From Eudorina sp. 2006-703-Eu-15 (Eukaryota; Chlorophyta; Chlorophyceae; Chlamydomonadales; Volvocaceae): 64,000 nt of DNA. The position numbers and the translations under genes were made by a program. The stretch is from NCBI GenBank assembly GCA_003117195.1, contig BDSI01000117.1, positions 124,001-188,000 of the forward strand, in the 5' to 3' direction. The notes below the pieces were generated by a model. The model was not told the origin of the DNA. It did not search any database and saw nothing but the letters and a program-made list of their open reading frames with translations. Of this stretch, positions 50,901-62,600 are shown one piece after another. The first letter of the stretch is position 1; every line of letters begins with the position of its first letter.

Positions 50901-53900
50901 GCAGGAGCAACGAGGGCCAACAGACGGGGGGGTCGTGCGTGTGCCATGAGCGAAGCAAGACGAACGGCGGTACGTGGCGGTACGACACCAGTACGGCCAT
51001 ATGTACCCGGCCGATAAGGCCCCCGAAGCAACCGCGGCCACATAGTGCCCTCGAAGAAGGCAAGCGGGGACAGGTGCGGCTCAGGGCGCTTGACTCCTAG
51101 AGGGCCCTATGTGGCCGCTCCAGCACCCCAAGGAGCCCAATGCGGCAAAACTACCCGTGGGACCGAAGGACCCCAGCAGTACGGCAGATCGCCCCAGGGT
51201 TGCGCAAAATCTTCCAGCGAGGGGCGGCACGGGACGGGGCGGGGAAAGAGCCTGCAGCGCAAACCCCTGAGCGCGTGTGTGTGTAGCAGAGAACCTGGCC
51301 GCGAGCCGTGAGCGTGTGTGTGTGTGTAGCAGAGAACTAAGCCGCGAGCCGCGAGCCGTGCGTGTGTCTGTGTCGCAGCGTGTGTTTGCGTGTGTTGGTG
51401 CGGCCCTTGCTTACCTTGGCGATGACGGAGGCGGCGCGCAGCCGCACACTGCGAGGGCCGCCGTACCAGGTCTCCTGGGGGTAGGAGCAGGGGTAGGGGT
51501 AAGGGTATTAGGCGGGGGTTAGACGTCAGCACGCCGCGGCAGCCCCGGTGACTAGTACGATAATAAGCCTTCCACAGGTCCTGGAACGCGCCTGTCGCGC
51601 CGCAGCCCTACAACGGCGTTGGGCCGGGGTGTCATGCAGCCTACGCCAAGGCGGGCGTCCGCCTTCCTTCCCTGAAAGGAATCCGCGAAGTTGGAGTTCT
51701 AGAGTGACCACATCGAAGCGGTCGCTTGGAGCTCCCGCTACTAAGCGGGGGCTTCGAAGTTCCCACCTAGCAGTGGACTTCCAAACTCCGTCCTTTGAAA
51801 TTCCCACGCGCTCTCCTGTGCTGAGCAAGAACGGTAACCCGCCCGATCCGCCCGCGCCCTCGTGTGTTCGTAGGCAGGGCAAGAAAATGCAAGAAAACGC
51901 AAGGAAAGGTATGCGCACTCTCAGGGCAGAGCAGAGAGCACCGGGTGCCCCCCTTGCCGTGATCTGCCCTGACCCTGGCCTGGACCCAAATCGGATGTCA
52001 GAAACGGCTCCTGCCGTCCTGCGACCTGGCTTGCCCGCATCGGACGTCGCACATGACATGACCCGAGCGGAAACGAGCACAACAGAAAGTCCGCTCGGGA
52101 CCGTCATTCAGAGCCCTTTGGACGGCCGGTCGCACCCAAATCACCTGGATCTCAAACACGTCCGGCTCCGAAGCCAGCAGGGCCTCCACGTCCGACACGT
52201 GTACGATACTCAGTACGATGTCGCTGAGGCGGCTCAGCGGCAGGAAGCCACCCTGCTGCGTGTGGAGCGCCTTCACCAGGCTGCGAGCCGCCGTCCGCTT
52301 CGCCGCCGCCGCCGCCGCCCCTGTCTCGCCGTACTCCCGACCGCCCTCGGGGAAGAGCTTCTCCACCGCCTGGTGCAGAGCCGCGTCTGACGGAGGCGGC
52401 GGCAGGCCGCTGCCGCTGCTGATCCCGCCCGTCGCCGGCGGCGGTGGTGGCGGCGGCGCCGCCGCCGCCGCCGGAGCCGGCGGGTCGCGGCCCGCGGACG
52501 ACGTCCCAGCGGCCGCCCGCGACGCCGCCGCCATCGCCGGCCCGTCCCGCCCCACCCAGACCACGCCGCTGCCGCCTCCGCCTCCGCCGGCACCTTCCCA
52601 ACGGCCCCGGTGCGACCCGCCCGTGCCGTCCACCTCCCGGATCCCCGCCGCCGCCAGCAACTTGCCCAGGTTCAGCGTCACGAAGGTGCCGAACTCGTCG
52701 GCGCGCCCCTGCGCGATGATCGAGAGGTTCAGGCCCTCCACGCCACCCGGCATGAGCTTTCGGAACACGTGCATGACGTTGTTGGAGCTCTCCGCGCCCA
52801 CCATGCGCTCGAAGCCGCCCAGGCGGCTGGGGTCGAACACCTCGGGCGGCAGCTCCTCGCCCAGCTCCCGCGCCAGCGTGCTGAGCCGCATGCAGTGCAC
52901 CCGGCCCGCGAAGGAGCGCGTCCGGGAGGCGAGGTGTACGGCAGCTGCACGGCGGATGTCGTCCACGTGGCGGTTGCCCGTGAAGACGACCCGGGCGGCC
53001 GCCTGCGGCGGGTGCGGTGTGGTGTGGGGTGGTGTGGGGTGGGGTGTAGGAAGTTGTTAGACATATGTGAGGTATGCTAAAAAGTGGGGTTTTTGAGGGG
53101 TTGTATAGGAAATGATAGCAGACTCTCTTTTGAAACTGCGCTGCTGACTGTGTGAGGGATAGTGGGCGCTGTGAGGGCGGATGTGCGAGGCCGGGTTGGG
53201 TGGCGCCGCGCAAGGCACCAGGGGGGTTAACGGAGGCCATGGCGGGAGGGAGGGTCCACCGGGGCCGGGGTGAGGGCTGGGTCGCTAGGGGCGGTAACCG
53301 GTGCGCCGGTGCCGACCCTCGCAATCCCCTCGTCCGGAGCTGTGGCATGCAGTGCTCAGTACTGGGTGGCATCGAACCTGCCGCACCGCGCACCCCCCGC
53401 CCACCTACCCCTTGGTCCTTCATCGTCGCCAACCTGGTCTCTGTTCCGTCCCCGGCCGCCGCGTCCCCGTCCCCTCCCCCCCCCCCAGAACGTGACCCGT
53501 GGGTCACCCAGCGGCGACCCGCTCACCGCCAGCGCCTCCGCCACCCGGTCCCTCATGGCCTCCAAATCCAGCGCCACCACCGCCGCCGCCTCCTCGCCCT
53601 CCTCGCCCCAGCCGGCGCCGCCCTCGCTGCCCCAGCCGCCACCACCACCACCACCGCCAGCCCCGCCGCCCGCTCCCGACGCCAGCACTTTGAAGCACCC
53701 GCGGCTGTTCCGCTCCCGCAGCCGCTGCATCAGCGCTCCGCCCTGCCACCCGGACGACCCGTAATCCCCCGACATCGACGCCGGCGGCGCCGACGGCAGC
53801 AGGTGGGGCGCCACGTCCCTCAAATGCGTGACGAGCCGGGTGAGTGGCAGGCGGAAGCGGTGCGCGTCGGGTCCGGAGGCGCCGGGCGGCGGCGGCAGCC

Positions 53901-56513
53901 AGCCCCGGCCCCCTGGCCCACGGCCGGCGTCAACCAGCGCTAGCGCCACCACTGCCATCAGCTGGTCGGCTGCGGTGCCCGAAGCGCAAAACACGGCCCG
54001 GATGTACTGCTGGAGTAGATCGGGCCGGAGGGGCAACAGCGGCCCGCGGGCGGGCGGTTCGCTGCCGCCCCCGCCGTTGACGCCGGCGCCGTGGCGGCCA
54101 GCGCCGGCGCCGGCGGAGCCGCCGCCGCCGCCGCCGCCGGAGGCGGCGGTGCCCGTGGCTGTGCTGCCGCCCGCCCGACCGGCGTCATCGGTGTACTCCT
54201 CCTCCCCGCCGTCGTCTTCTTCGTACTCGTCGCCCATGTCGTCAAACTCGTCCTCCGCGACGCGGCCGCTGCCGTACTGCTGCTGCCCGTTGGAGGCAGG
54301 TCCGCTCGCCCCGTGCGTTCCGTACTCACGCCCGCCGCCGCCGCCGCCGCTGCCGCGGCCGTCGTTCTCCCTGGGCTCCAAGCCCCAGTCCTCCATAAGG
54401 TCCCCGCCGCCGCCGCCGCCGCCGGCACTGCGGCCGTTGCTCGGCCCCTGCTGGCTCAGCAGCTGCGGGGAGGGCGGCGGCAGCTGCTGCGGTGCGGGCG
54501 AGACCTGGTAGCTATCCGGCTGTTGCTGCTGCTGCGGTTGCTGCTGCGGTTGTTGCAACAGTTTCTGGACATTGAGTCGCACGTAAATCTCGTCCGGGGT
54601 GAGTTCAAAACGGCTGTCCTCGCGCAGCAGCTGTCCTAGAGAGCAGTCCGGATGGCGCTCGAGGAGGAAGAGCTCTGCGAGGGCGCCAAGGCGGGAGGGT
54701 ATTGGAATTTGGTAGACGGGAGGGAGAAAAACACAGCCATGGGTGACAGGCATGGTTCTGGCGGGCTTCTCGTTATGAATACACGATGCAAAGGATTGAT
54801 TTGAGCATAAGGTCCCGCAAGCCTGGGACCGACGAAGAAGTCTATGGTAGGAGGTCCTCGACAAATCAACGCGCATTTTTGGGGGTTAGCTCCAAAACTT
54901 GTTCCTAAGCGGGCGTAGGATGAGGGGTCGCAAGTTGGTGTGGTAGAAGGCACGGTGCGGAGTGTCCCGGAACCGGTCGGTGGTTGAAGTCGTACGACTG
55001 GCAGAGTGGGTTTCCCAATTCATGGGTTTCCCAATCCTCGAACTGACGGCAGCCAGCTCTGATTCCGTGGCTACCTTGCCCGCAGACCTGCAGGTCCTTA
55101 TAACGAGTGCAGTGATTCAACACGCATCGGAGGATTTCGGTTTTGGTGCGGTTTACTTAATGCCAAGTGGCAACGCTGCGGCGGCCGCGTGCTTTCGCGA
55201 GTTTTCAGGGGCGCCGGGAAATTGGAAGGGTGGCAGGCTTGACGGGAGAGCAGAGGCCGGCCACTCGGCGCGTACCGTATCTCAGACCGGGGGGGCCGTA
55301 GATCCTCCATCCCACATGTCGCCTCCCCCGGCCAAACGAGATCTTCCTCAAGGGTATAAACGGACGGAACGTTTATATGCGTTAAAGCAGTGAGGGGCTG
55401 CCCTCTCCGCTTCATGCAGGGCAGCCAGGCGGACAACAGCGAGGCAGACGGTTCGGGGCCGGTCACAGCACGTCACACATATAGGGATTGCGGCCCAGAG
55501 GTTTTTGCGGATTGCAAGCGCACCCCGTGCCTCGGAGTATGATTGGAAACATAAATACGGGACCGGGAGGAAGGGACGTCTTTACTACTTACCACCAAGT
55601 GAGGGGGGGTCCGCCCGCAGACGGGTTGGGACCGACCCAGATCGCCAGTACTGCGGTCCGCCCCCCTCCACCCTCGCTCTGGCAGTCAGGGCAGTAAACC
55701 GTTGCCTACCAACCTCCTAAACCCATCCACCCCAAGCAGGCAGGGAAAGCGCCGCGCCGCCGCTCCGCTCAAAATCACGGCGGGCCCTTTCTTTGCGCAG
55801 CCGCTGGGAGCGCCCCAGGGGACGGCGCGGCCCCCTCAGGTGACCCAAGGATACGCCGCAACCCGGCCCACCCTAACCTCCGACCGCTCCATCCCACCTG
55901 CCACATCCACCCGCTTCCGGAACAGATCCGCCGCCGACATGTCAATGTTCTGGCTTTCCACGATGAACCATGCCTGGGAAAGGGTTGGGTGAGAAGCAGG
56001 GGCGTCGGTACTCGCGGGCCAGGGACGTCGGCGGAGGGGGTAGGATCGGCAGGTAGGATCAGGTAGGCATACAGTCCAGGGATAAATTTCACGAGTTCAT
56101 CATGGTCGGTATGCCAAGCCCAAGCCACGCAAACATAGCCGTCTCGCGCCTACCAGTTGATTGCAAGCCAGGGCCACCGGTGTCGCAGCTCCCCACACCC
56201 TGCCGATGTGCGTCTTCAAGCACTTTTTTCCCGCATCCATTAGCTCCGAGGCATTCAATAGCACGTTGCCCGTGTCGCCGCTGTACGCAAAGCACTCATC
56301 CGACAAAAGGATGTCCAGCAGCCGGCTCGGAACGAGGTTCTCGCTGGGAATGTTTGGACCATATTTTGACGCCAAAGCCTTGGAGAGCTCATCTAACGGA
56401 TACCGGTAGAGCGACTCGGACGTCAGCTGGAGGGCAGCTCCTTTCTTTATCTGGGTCTCTAACTTGTTGTCCCGCCATAAGAGGTTTGCATATATATGCA
56501 GTGCATTCGCCAT
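47934..56513 (-). CDS. Large multidomain protein: repeated HTH-like units, Gln/Gly/acidic linkers, one CCCH zinc finger
   Basis: Ten exons join in phase: 56513-56199, 55973-55898, 54674-53527, 53002-52145, 51474-51415, 50864-50061, 49777-49739, 49199-48979, 48502-48369 and 48142-47934, giving about 1,287 aa. Four or five units share the pattern PL-x-x-L followed later by a Phe-Glu-Leu-like end: [15 protein letters not shown] to FAYSG (38-78), [14 protein letters not shown] (exon 3 start), [37 protein letters not shown] (exon 4), and [15 protein letters not shown] to EPDVFEIQ. They resemble winged-helix or LOTUS-like folds, which is inference. Between them are Gln-rich (exon 3), Gly-rich and acidic runs. 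A CCCH finger, C-x8-C-x5-C-x3-H, sits at about C865, C874, C880 and H884 ([20 protein letters not shown]), like plant ZFN proteins. If exon 8 is read through instead, translation stops at 48900. An RNA-binding role is likely but unproven. Confidence 0.75.
49576..49620. repeat. CA/CG-CA dinucleotide repeat
   Basis: About 15 CA units with two CG interruptions lie in an intron of the HTH-CCCH gene. Confidence 0.85.
51277..51352. repeat. Direct repeat of about 40 bp, two copies
   Basis: Both copies contain a GT run, GTAGCAGAGAAC and GCCGCGAGCCG. They are intronic in the HTH-CCCH gene. Confidence 0.75.
53016..53048. repeat. GGTGTGG / GGGGT simple repeat
   Basis: A short run of GGTGT and GGGGTG units lies next to the acceptor of exon 4 of the HTH-CCCH gene. 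On the transcribed strand it forms the C/A-rich splice-acceptor tract. Confidence 0.6.
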
Positions 56514-57394
56514 GACACTACAGGGTACCGCAAGACCAACGAAAACCTAGCGGGCGGCCAAAATCAGGAACTGTGACTGTCAAGAACGCGCAACAGTACC
56601 GAGAGCTAGAGATCAGTAAATCAGCTGAGAACAGTTTGAGTAAACCGGCCAACAAGGTGCCCAAACAATCTTTGTAACAGGCGGCAGAGCGATACGGTAA
56701 ATATGGGGGCACACGACAAAGTGGCTTCTACGAAGTGCCCGCATCTGCAGTACACTACCAGCCTATCAAGAGCTTATTGATCATCGAAATGTCGAACACA
56801 TGTTAGCGATGCATGTACAACCGTACATACGGCGAACACGCTCCAGGGAGGCAAGCCGGCTCCGATGCCCGCATGCCCGCTCATGCCCCAGCACCACTGA
56901 CACCGCCGGCTGCGGGCCCATCCACCCATGCCGGACTGCGGCAACAATGCCCCATCCCCAGCCCGCTGACCCGCACCAGCGGTCTACTGCAAACTCGCCT
57001 CCCCAAGAGTGTCGCGCCCTGCAGCGGTGCAACGCCCGTCACCCCCTCCTCCAGCGGCCTCTACTCGTCCGCCAGCACCAGCATCCTCCCCGCGCCCACC
57101 AAGCTCGCCAGCGCGCTCGCCGAGGCCTCATCCAGCACCCCTGGCGGTGGCCGCACCCCCTCCAGGCATCGCTTCGTGGGGAGCGTCGAACTGACACGCC
57201 CATGACCTGACCACCCTTCCTCCACCTCCTAGCTTCCTTTGGCAGGTGTCGCCTTGCGCGTCGGAGTGCGGCCCGCGGTGCTTACGAGACCAACCACGTT
57301 CGTATCACCGCATGAATGAATGAACGTTACAGCGGGACCCGAAAAGGGATCAACGGTGTATTGGACCAGGGCAAGCCCCACCCTGCCCCACCGC

Positions 57395-57663
57395 CAAGGC
57401 GGCAAGACACCTGCACACCGCAACGCCGCGAACAAAAACACAGAGGGCCATGTGTGGGTGACAGATGGATGGGACTGGGCATGGGTTGGCGGACCAGGGA
57501 GGCGCAGCGCAGGTGCGAAGCTGTGGGTCCTCAGCTGCGCTGTGGTGTACCCTAAGGACGCCTCCGGACCGGTCTACCGGACCTAGATAGTTTGCGGATA
57601 CTACACACCAGCAGGCCCCACTGACAAGGCGGCAAGACACCTCCACACCTCAACGCCGCGAAT
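57395..57663. repeat. Direct repeat of about 39 bp, two copies 230 bp apart
   Basis: Copies at 57395-57433 and 57625-57663 share CAAGGCGGCAAGACACCT and CAACGCCGCGAA with a few substitutions. Both follow a GCCCCA motif. Confidence 0.8.
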
Positions 57664-58197
57664 ATGAACACCGTAGTGCCGTCTGGAGCCCTCTGCAGCC
57701 GTCACCAGTTCGTGGTCTACTGCGTGAGAATGAAACAGTGTAACGAATGAATGAATGTGTTACATGCTTGAATGATGTTATGAATGAATCATGTTACAGT
57801 GGGGCCCCCCGGGTGATCGGTGACAGCCGCAGCCTCGTCACCACACACTGCAAGACGACCTCGTGCCATGATTCCCTTCGTGTGTCCGGCCCGTGTTTCA
57901 TCACTTTCAGCCGGTGCTGCCGGTGCTGCCCCAGTGAATGTAATGTACGTATGTAACCGTTACAAGGTGGACCCGTATCCCGACCGGGTGTTCCAACGGG
58001 CCCAGATAGCTCGTATGCGCCTCATCTCACCAACCCCTACCCATGACTGCGCACCCGTCCTCCAGCATCCGCGGGGGGTCATGCAGCCATACCGGCCAAC
58101 GCACCAGCTTACCAGCGCGCCAGGATAGCCTCTCCTGGAAGCCGCGCCAGACCCGCCGACTCACTTGGCGGGGAGGGAGGAGGGAGGGAGCCGAGTT

Positions 58198-58252
58198 CAT
58201 TGGCGTGCTCCATGAACTCACATTGAATGTGAGTTCATGGAGCATGCCAATG
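58198..58252. repeat. Near-perfect inverted repeat, 27-bp arms, 1-nt loop
   Basis: The left arm 58198-58224 and right arm 58226-58252 are reverse complements with one mismatch (G in the left arm pairing to T). Arms begin CATTGGC(G)TGCTCCATGA. The transcript of either strand would fold into a single long hairpin. It sits inside the candidate inverted-repeat element. Confidence 0.9.
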
Positions 58253-58315
58253 TAGACCGTCCCATGAAAGCTTAGTTGCATCAACCTAGCACAACCCTGC
58301 CGCAACCTAAGACAG

Positions 58316-58339
58316 TAAACCCTAGACCCTAAACCCTAG
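58316..58339. repeat. Telomere-like CCCTAAA motif
   Basis: AAACCCTAGACCCTAAACCC is three degenerate units of the plant-type telomere repeat (TTTAGGG on the other strand). It is too short to be a telomere. Confidence 0.6.
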
Positions 58340-58785
58340 CGAAGGCAATCAATGACAATGAGCAAGTTCGGAAGTCGGTGTTCCGCTGCATCCAACTGGT
58401 CCCTCAGGCTGCCGTGAACCGTTGACGTTCGTGCCCCAGTCGTGACGCAGCGTTTCAGTGATGAGTGCGCAATGCGGAAAGTGCGGTAAAGTGTGGTGCC
58501 AACTGTCGGCACGTGGATGGCTGACGTTTCGTATTCCTGGATCCGATTGCCATACGGATCGTGTCTTTCCGAGTCGGTGCTTTGGGGCGCGCTCTTTCTT
58601 TTGGATGCGATCATGTCAAGCATTCATGCCGTTGCAGGCACATGACAAGGTGGCTCCCTCAGGCTTTGTACGTTGCTTTGGGGCGGGTTTTATTAATGAT
58701 GTTACAGGGTGTTCCCTGCCCGTGGTTGGTTCTCAGGAACGGGATGGTTCCCTGGTAGCGTGGGCACGGGGAGTGTTTCGGTGCA

Positions 58786-58812
58786 CCTGAATGAATGAAT
58801 GAATGAATGAAC
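58786..58812. repeat. TGAA tetranucleotide microsatellite
   Basis: About six TGAA units. Shorter GAAT runs occur at 57312, 57744 and 57779. Confidence 0.85.
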
Positions 58813-59654
58813 GTGCACTTGTGGAGCCTGTCGGGTGCGCCATGGTGGCGCAGTTTCGTTTATGCAGTGTATGGCGAGGAAGCTTTGGCTGTCACCGATG
58901 ACGCGCCGGGTCCGCTGTATAATTAAAAAAGGGTGTTGCTGTATACGCCCAGACCGGTACCCTACAACGAACAGCACCCGAGCTCCTCCAAGGAACCGAA
59001 GGCCCTCGCTGCAAGGGTCATGCACAATCCTTTGCTAGACGACGCTAGACGTTACAGCTCTCATCGAGCGGAATATGACGTCCTTAATGGCGCCGATCGC
59101 CGAGCATATTTATGCAGATGCGTTCAGACGCATCTTTCTCCGACGCTTTGACGGAACGGCACCCCAGACGGGGGGCCGGAACACGTCACCGTACGGCTGA
59201 AGGGCGTGCCGCAGGTCTAAGCACGTAGCGTCCAAACAACAGCAACTTATCGGCCGGAGCAGCAAGCCATACAGAATGTCATCCAGAAGTGCAAAAGGGC
59301 AGTCGACCGCAGAGTTAATAGGAGCTGATCGACCACGCGACGCCTTGCAAACGCCCTTCCAACCGCCCGGTATCACACAATGTAATTATACCGTATCGTG
59401 CAATGCAAGACTCACAGTAATGGTATAACTCGTTGCATTTGCGGATAACGTCAGGCATTCCGGGTTCACGGGCGGTGGCTCGGGTGTCACGGGTCCAACG
59501 CCCGGAAAAGTCGTAGCGAGGCCGCCCTGGAGCGTGATAGGGCCTGCAGTATGGAAGATAACCTTGATGCAGCCCGACTGCCAATTTTGCAACCTTTCCT
59601 CAACAAATTTCATACAGCAGCATTTTAAGATTTAAGATCGTTTCCGAGGCAGCT

Positions 59655-62600
59655 ATGTCTGGTCGAGGTCGAGGTCAGTTCATTTTGTCCTTCCAATTTC
59701 TGTCAGAGTCATGCATAGCGATGAGTATGCTTATTTCCGCTTATGTTGCTCTAATTGCAGGTGGTGGAGGTGGAGGTGGAGGTGGCTACGGTGGTGGTAA
59801 GCTCGGAATGCTCGTTTTTGCTGTGGCCTCAACACGTGTGACTCCAGTCATCTGTTTGGGTCAAATCAACGGCAAAGTACAGTTGGTGCCATGTTTTGTT
59901 TTGTTTGGTCTCTTCCTATTGGCTTAACTGAGACTCCCGGTTTACTTATAACAGTTGCGCGAATACCGGATCCGGGGCTGAATCCTAGGTGCTTAGGTAG
60001 TTTTAAGGCTGTTCCTGAATTGCACAGACTCGTCATGAGGCCCCATGAAATCTACCTGACATGGTCTACGCCGCATGCGTCGCCGCTGTTTGCACGTGCT
60101 CAGTAAGTCCCCAAATTGTGCAACAGGTGGGGGCCGCGGCGGCGGAGGCGGCGGTGGTGGTTACGGTGGCGGGTACGGAGGCGGGGGCCGTGGCGGAGGC
60201 GGCGGTGGTGGTGGAGGCGGCCGCGGCGGGGGCGGCTACGAAGGCGGGGGCCGCGGCGGGGGTGGCTACGATGGCGGAGGCCGCGGCGGGGGCGGAGGTG
60301 GACGAGGTGGCGGCGGCTATGGTGGTGGGGGCCGGGGTGGTGGTAAGTCGCTGTTCAATCCTGCTTGCGGCTGCGCATACCTGTTTTTTCCCATCGTTGT
60401 TTACCCTCTTTCTATCGAGCCGTGACCCTGTAAGGCAGCTCACCGTCAGTTGCCGTAACAGTGATAAAATCGGTATGGAAGTTGCGGAAAGTTGACTTAC
60501 GGGGGTCGCGGCACGAGGGAAAGGCGGTGAAGCATGTATCCTGCAGCACAAAACAACAGCACATGAACCCACATGCATAAAACCCGTTATAGCTGAACAC
60601 AGCGCGCCTTAGTTATGAAGTACCATGCCAAGAGTATTGCGGTTATGTGAGACGTTGCGTGCTCTGCGGCTTCACTCCGTCTCTGGCGTCCTGGACGCCA
60701 ACCGCCATTCATAAATTTTGATGTTGACCCACATCTCCGGCGCGCCCTCTCGAGATGGTCCCCATGATGGGCCTCTGCACCGCGGCTGTGGCCACAGTCT
60801 TTCCCACACGGCGCGCGACGGCGCTGGAGAAGTCTCCCGTCAAATCGCCAGTGTTGCGACGGCGCGTCGCGGCCTCAGAAATCGTCACTCGCAGTCCCTC
60901 CTTCCGAAAATGAAGCCCACAAAGTTCCGAGTATGCAGCCCACTGCCACGCTTGTTGTTATAGTGCTCGCTCAGGGCTCTCGAAACTGCATGTGTTGAGG
61001 ATGTACGTTGAACGGTTTGCTTGCCGCCGCGATCAATTGTCCTGACGGCCATATGCATTACGGTACTGCAGGCGGAGGCGGCGTCGTCAACGCGCAGGAG
61101 GCGGGCGCGCTGCTGCAACGCGTCTTCCAGTCGGCGCGGACCATGACCGCACCGGTGGCGGTAGGTTGGGGACGGGTGGCGACAAGGGGGTAACAAGGGG
61201 GTAGGGGAATTTGGTAAGGCACCTACGAACTGCGCTGAGTGCGGGAAGGATGGGACCGGTTCAGCATTCAACAGGCGTGCAACGAGAACCGAGGGAGGAC
61301 ATGAGCGAAAGAGGAGAGGCGACGGGGAATGATAAGAAATCCTGGCGAAGGACGCAATGGATGCGCAGGGGCGTGAAAGCGGACCGGATAGGGCTCTTGT
61401 GTTAACAGGGGTGTCGGCGCCGTGTGCTTGCGATGCGACCATAACACTAGTGCAAAACCCTAACCCTTACCACCACCACAACCATATCCACCGTGAATGT
61501 GGGGGCGGAGTCGGCCTCATGCCGTTGTGTATTTACAGTCCAGACACGAGATCGCGCGGATCTCTTACCGCGTTTGACAAACCATCTTCGCCACTTTCCG
61601 TCGCGCAGGTGAGCATCACTGCCGATGGCCGCCCAGTGGGCATCACCAGACGGCCCAACGACGGGACCGTGGGCCGCGCCGTGTCGCTCCTGGCCAACTA
61701 CTTCCAGCTACAGACGATGACGAACTTCCCGCAAGCAGTAAGTTAGGGGAATGACCGCGGGGTCGCTAATTGACGCGGCGGAGTCTCACTGCGATGGGTG
61801 CTGTACATGCGACCCCACGTCCCTCTTTTGCCTATCCCCTCATGTCGGTCCATCTCTCCCCTCGCCTCTCCCCTCCCTCCCTGACCGCCCCTTCCCTCTT
61901 CCTCCCCCTCCCCCTCCCCCGCAGGCCTACCACTACGATGTGGAGATTCGCTCTGTGGAGGAGGAGCGGCCCCGAGGTGGGGACGCCGCGGTGGCAGGGG
62001 GCGGAGGGGGCAGAAGTCGCTTGTGTGCCAGGAGGGAGGGAGGGAGGGGGGAGGCAGCAAACAGGAGCCCGGTGGCGTGGGTGGCATGGGGACTAGTTGG
62101 GGCTTAGGCGAAAGACGTTTAGTTTGGACGCAGATGCTACCCAGATGGGTGGATCGGGCCACGTCATCTAGGGTTTGGCCCCAGTGCGACAGGGGGAAAG
62201 CTGGGCTTTTGAACAGCCGCCCCTTATCACCGTAGGAACTGCATGGCTGTTAGACAACCCGGCCCGGGGATGGACACGTGGGCGGCAGGCAGTCCCTCGG
62301 GTACAGCCTCATCTGCGGCTCTGTCCCCCTCTATTGTTCGGGCGTGCATCGAAAACTGTTGATACGTCAACAGCCCCGATGCCATAGCGGGGTCGGGGCG
62401 ACGTGTCCGCGCGAGCACGTTCTTCTTTCCCACTGTGTTTTCTTTCCCACTGTGTTTTCTTTCCCACTGTGTTTTCTGGGGCCGGGGAGGAAGGGCACTC
62501 ACTGTTTTTGAACCCTCCAGCTTCAACCATCCAGGTATGATGAAGTCAGGTGTCTAGGTATGAATCCAGGTGTACATTTGGGTTCCGGACTGACGCAACA

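Larger units (their letters stand above)
57793..58925. mobile_element. Candidate non-autonomous element with imperfect inverted ends
   Basis: The sequence at about 57793-57872 recurs in reverse complement at about 58845-58925. Matching blocks include TGCAGTGTxTGG, GGCTGTCACCGAT and CCGGGxxCxCTGTA. GAATGAAT repeats lie outside or near both arms (57744-57790, 58786-58812). The interior has no coding signature. Arm similarity is roughly two-thirds by eye, so this may be an old element or simply two inverted copies of a family repeat. Confidence 0.4.
56514..59654. other. Divergent spacer between HTH-CCCH and Argonaute genes, repeat-rich
   Basis: 3.1 kb with start codons pointing outward on both sides. 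It contains direct repeats (57395-57663), a near-perfect hairpin (58198-58252), a candidate inverted-repeat element (57793-58925), GAAT microsatellites and a CCCTAAA motif. A minus-strand open frame (59613-59389, MKFVEERLQNWQSG..., ATG present, ending at a GTGAGT donor) may be a small divergent gene, but no second exon could be joined with confidence. Confidence 0.6.

Noticed and set aside
52218..54639. Long plus-strand frames opposite the HTH-CCCH gene
   Set aside because: GC-rich codon bias on the minus strand produces antisense open frames rich in Pro, Ala and Arg; they lack motifs and splice logic.
60066..60578. 170-codon minus frame rich in Ala, Thr and Pro
   Set aside because: It is the antisense of the Argonaute RGG exon.
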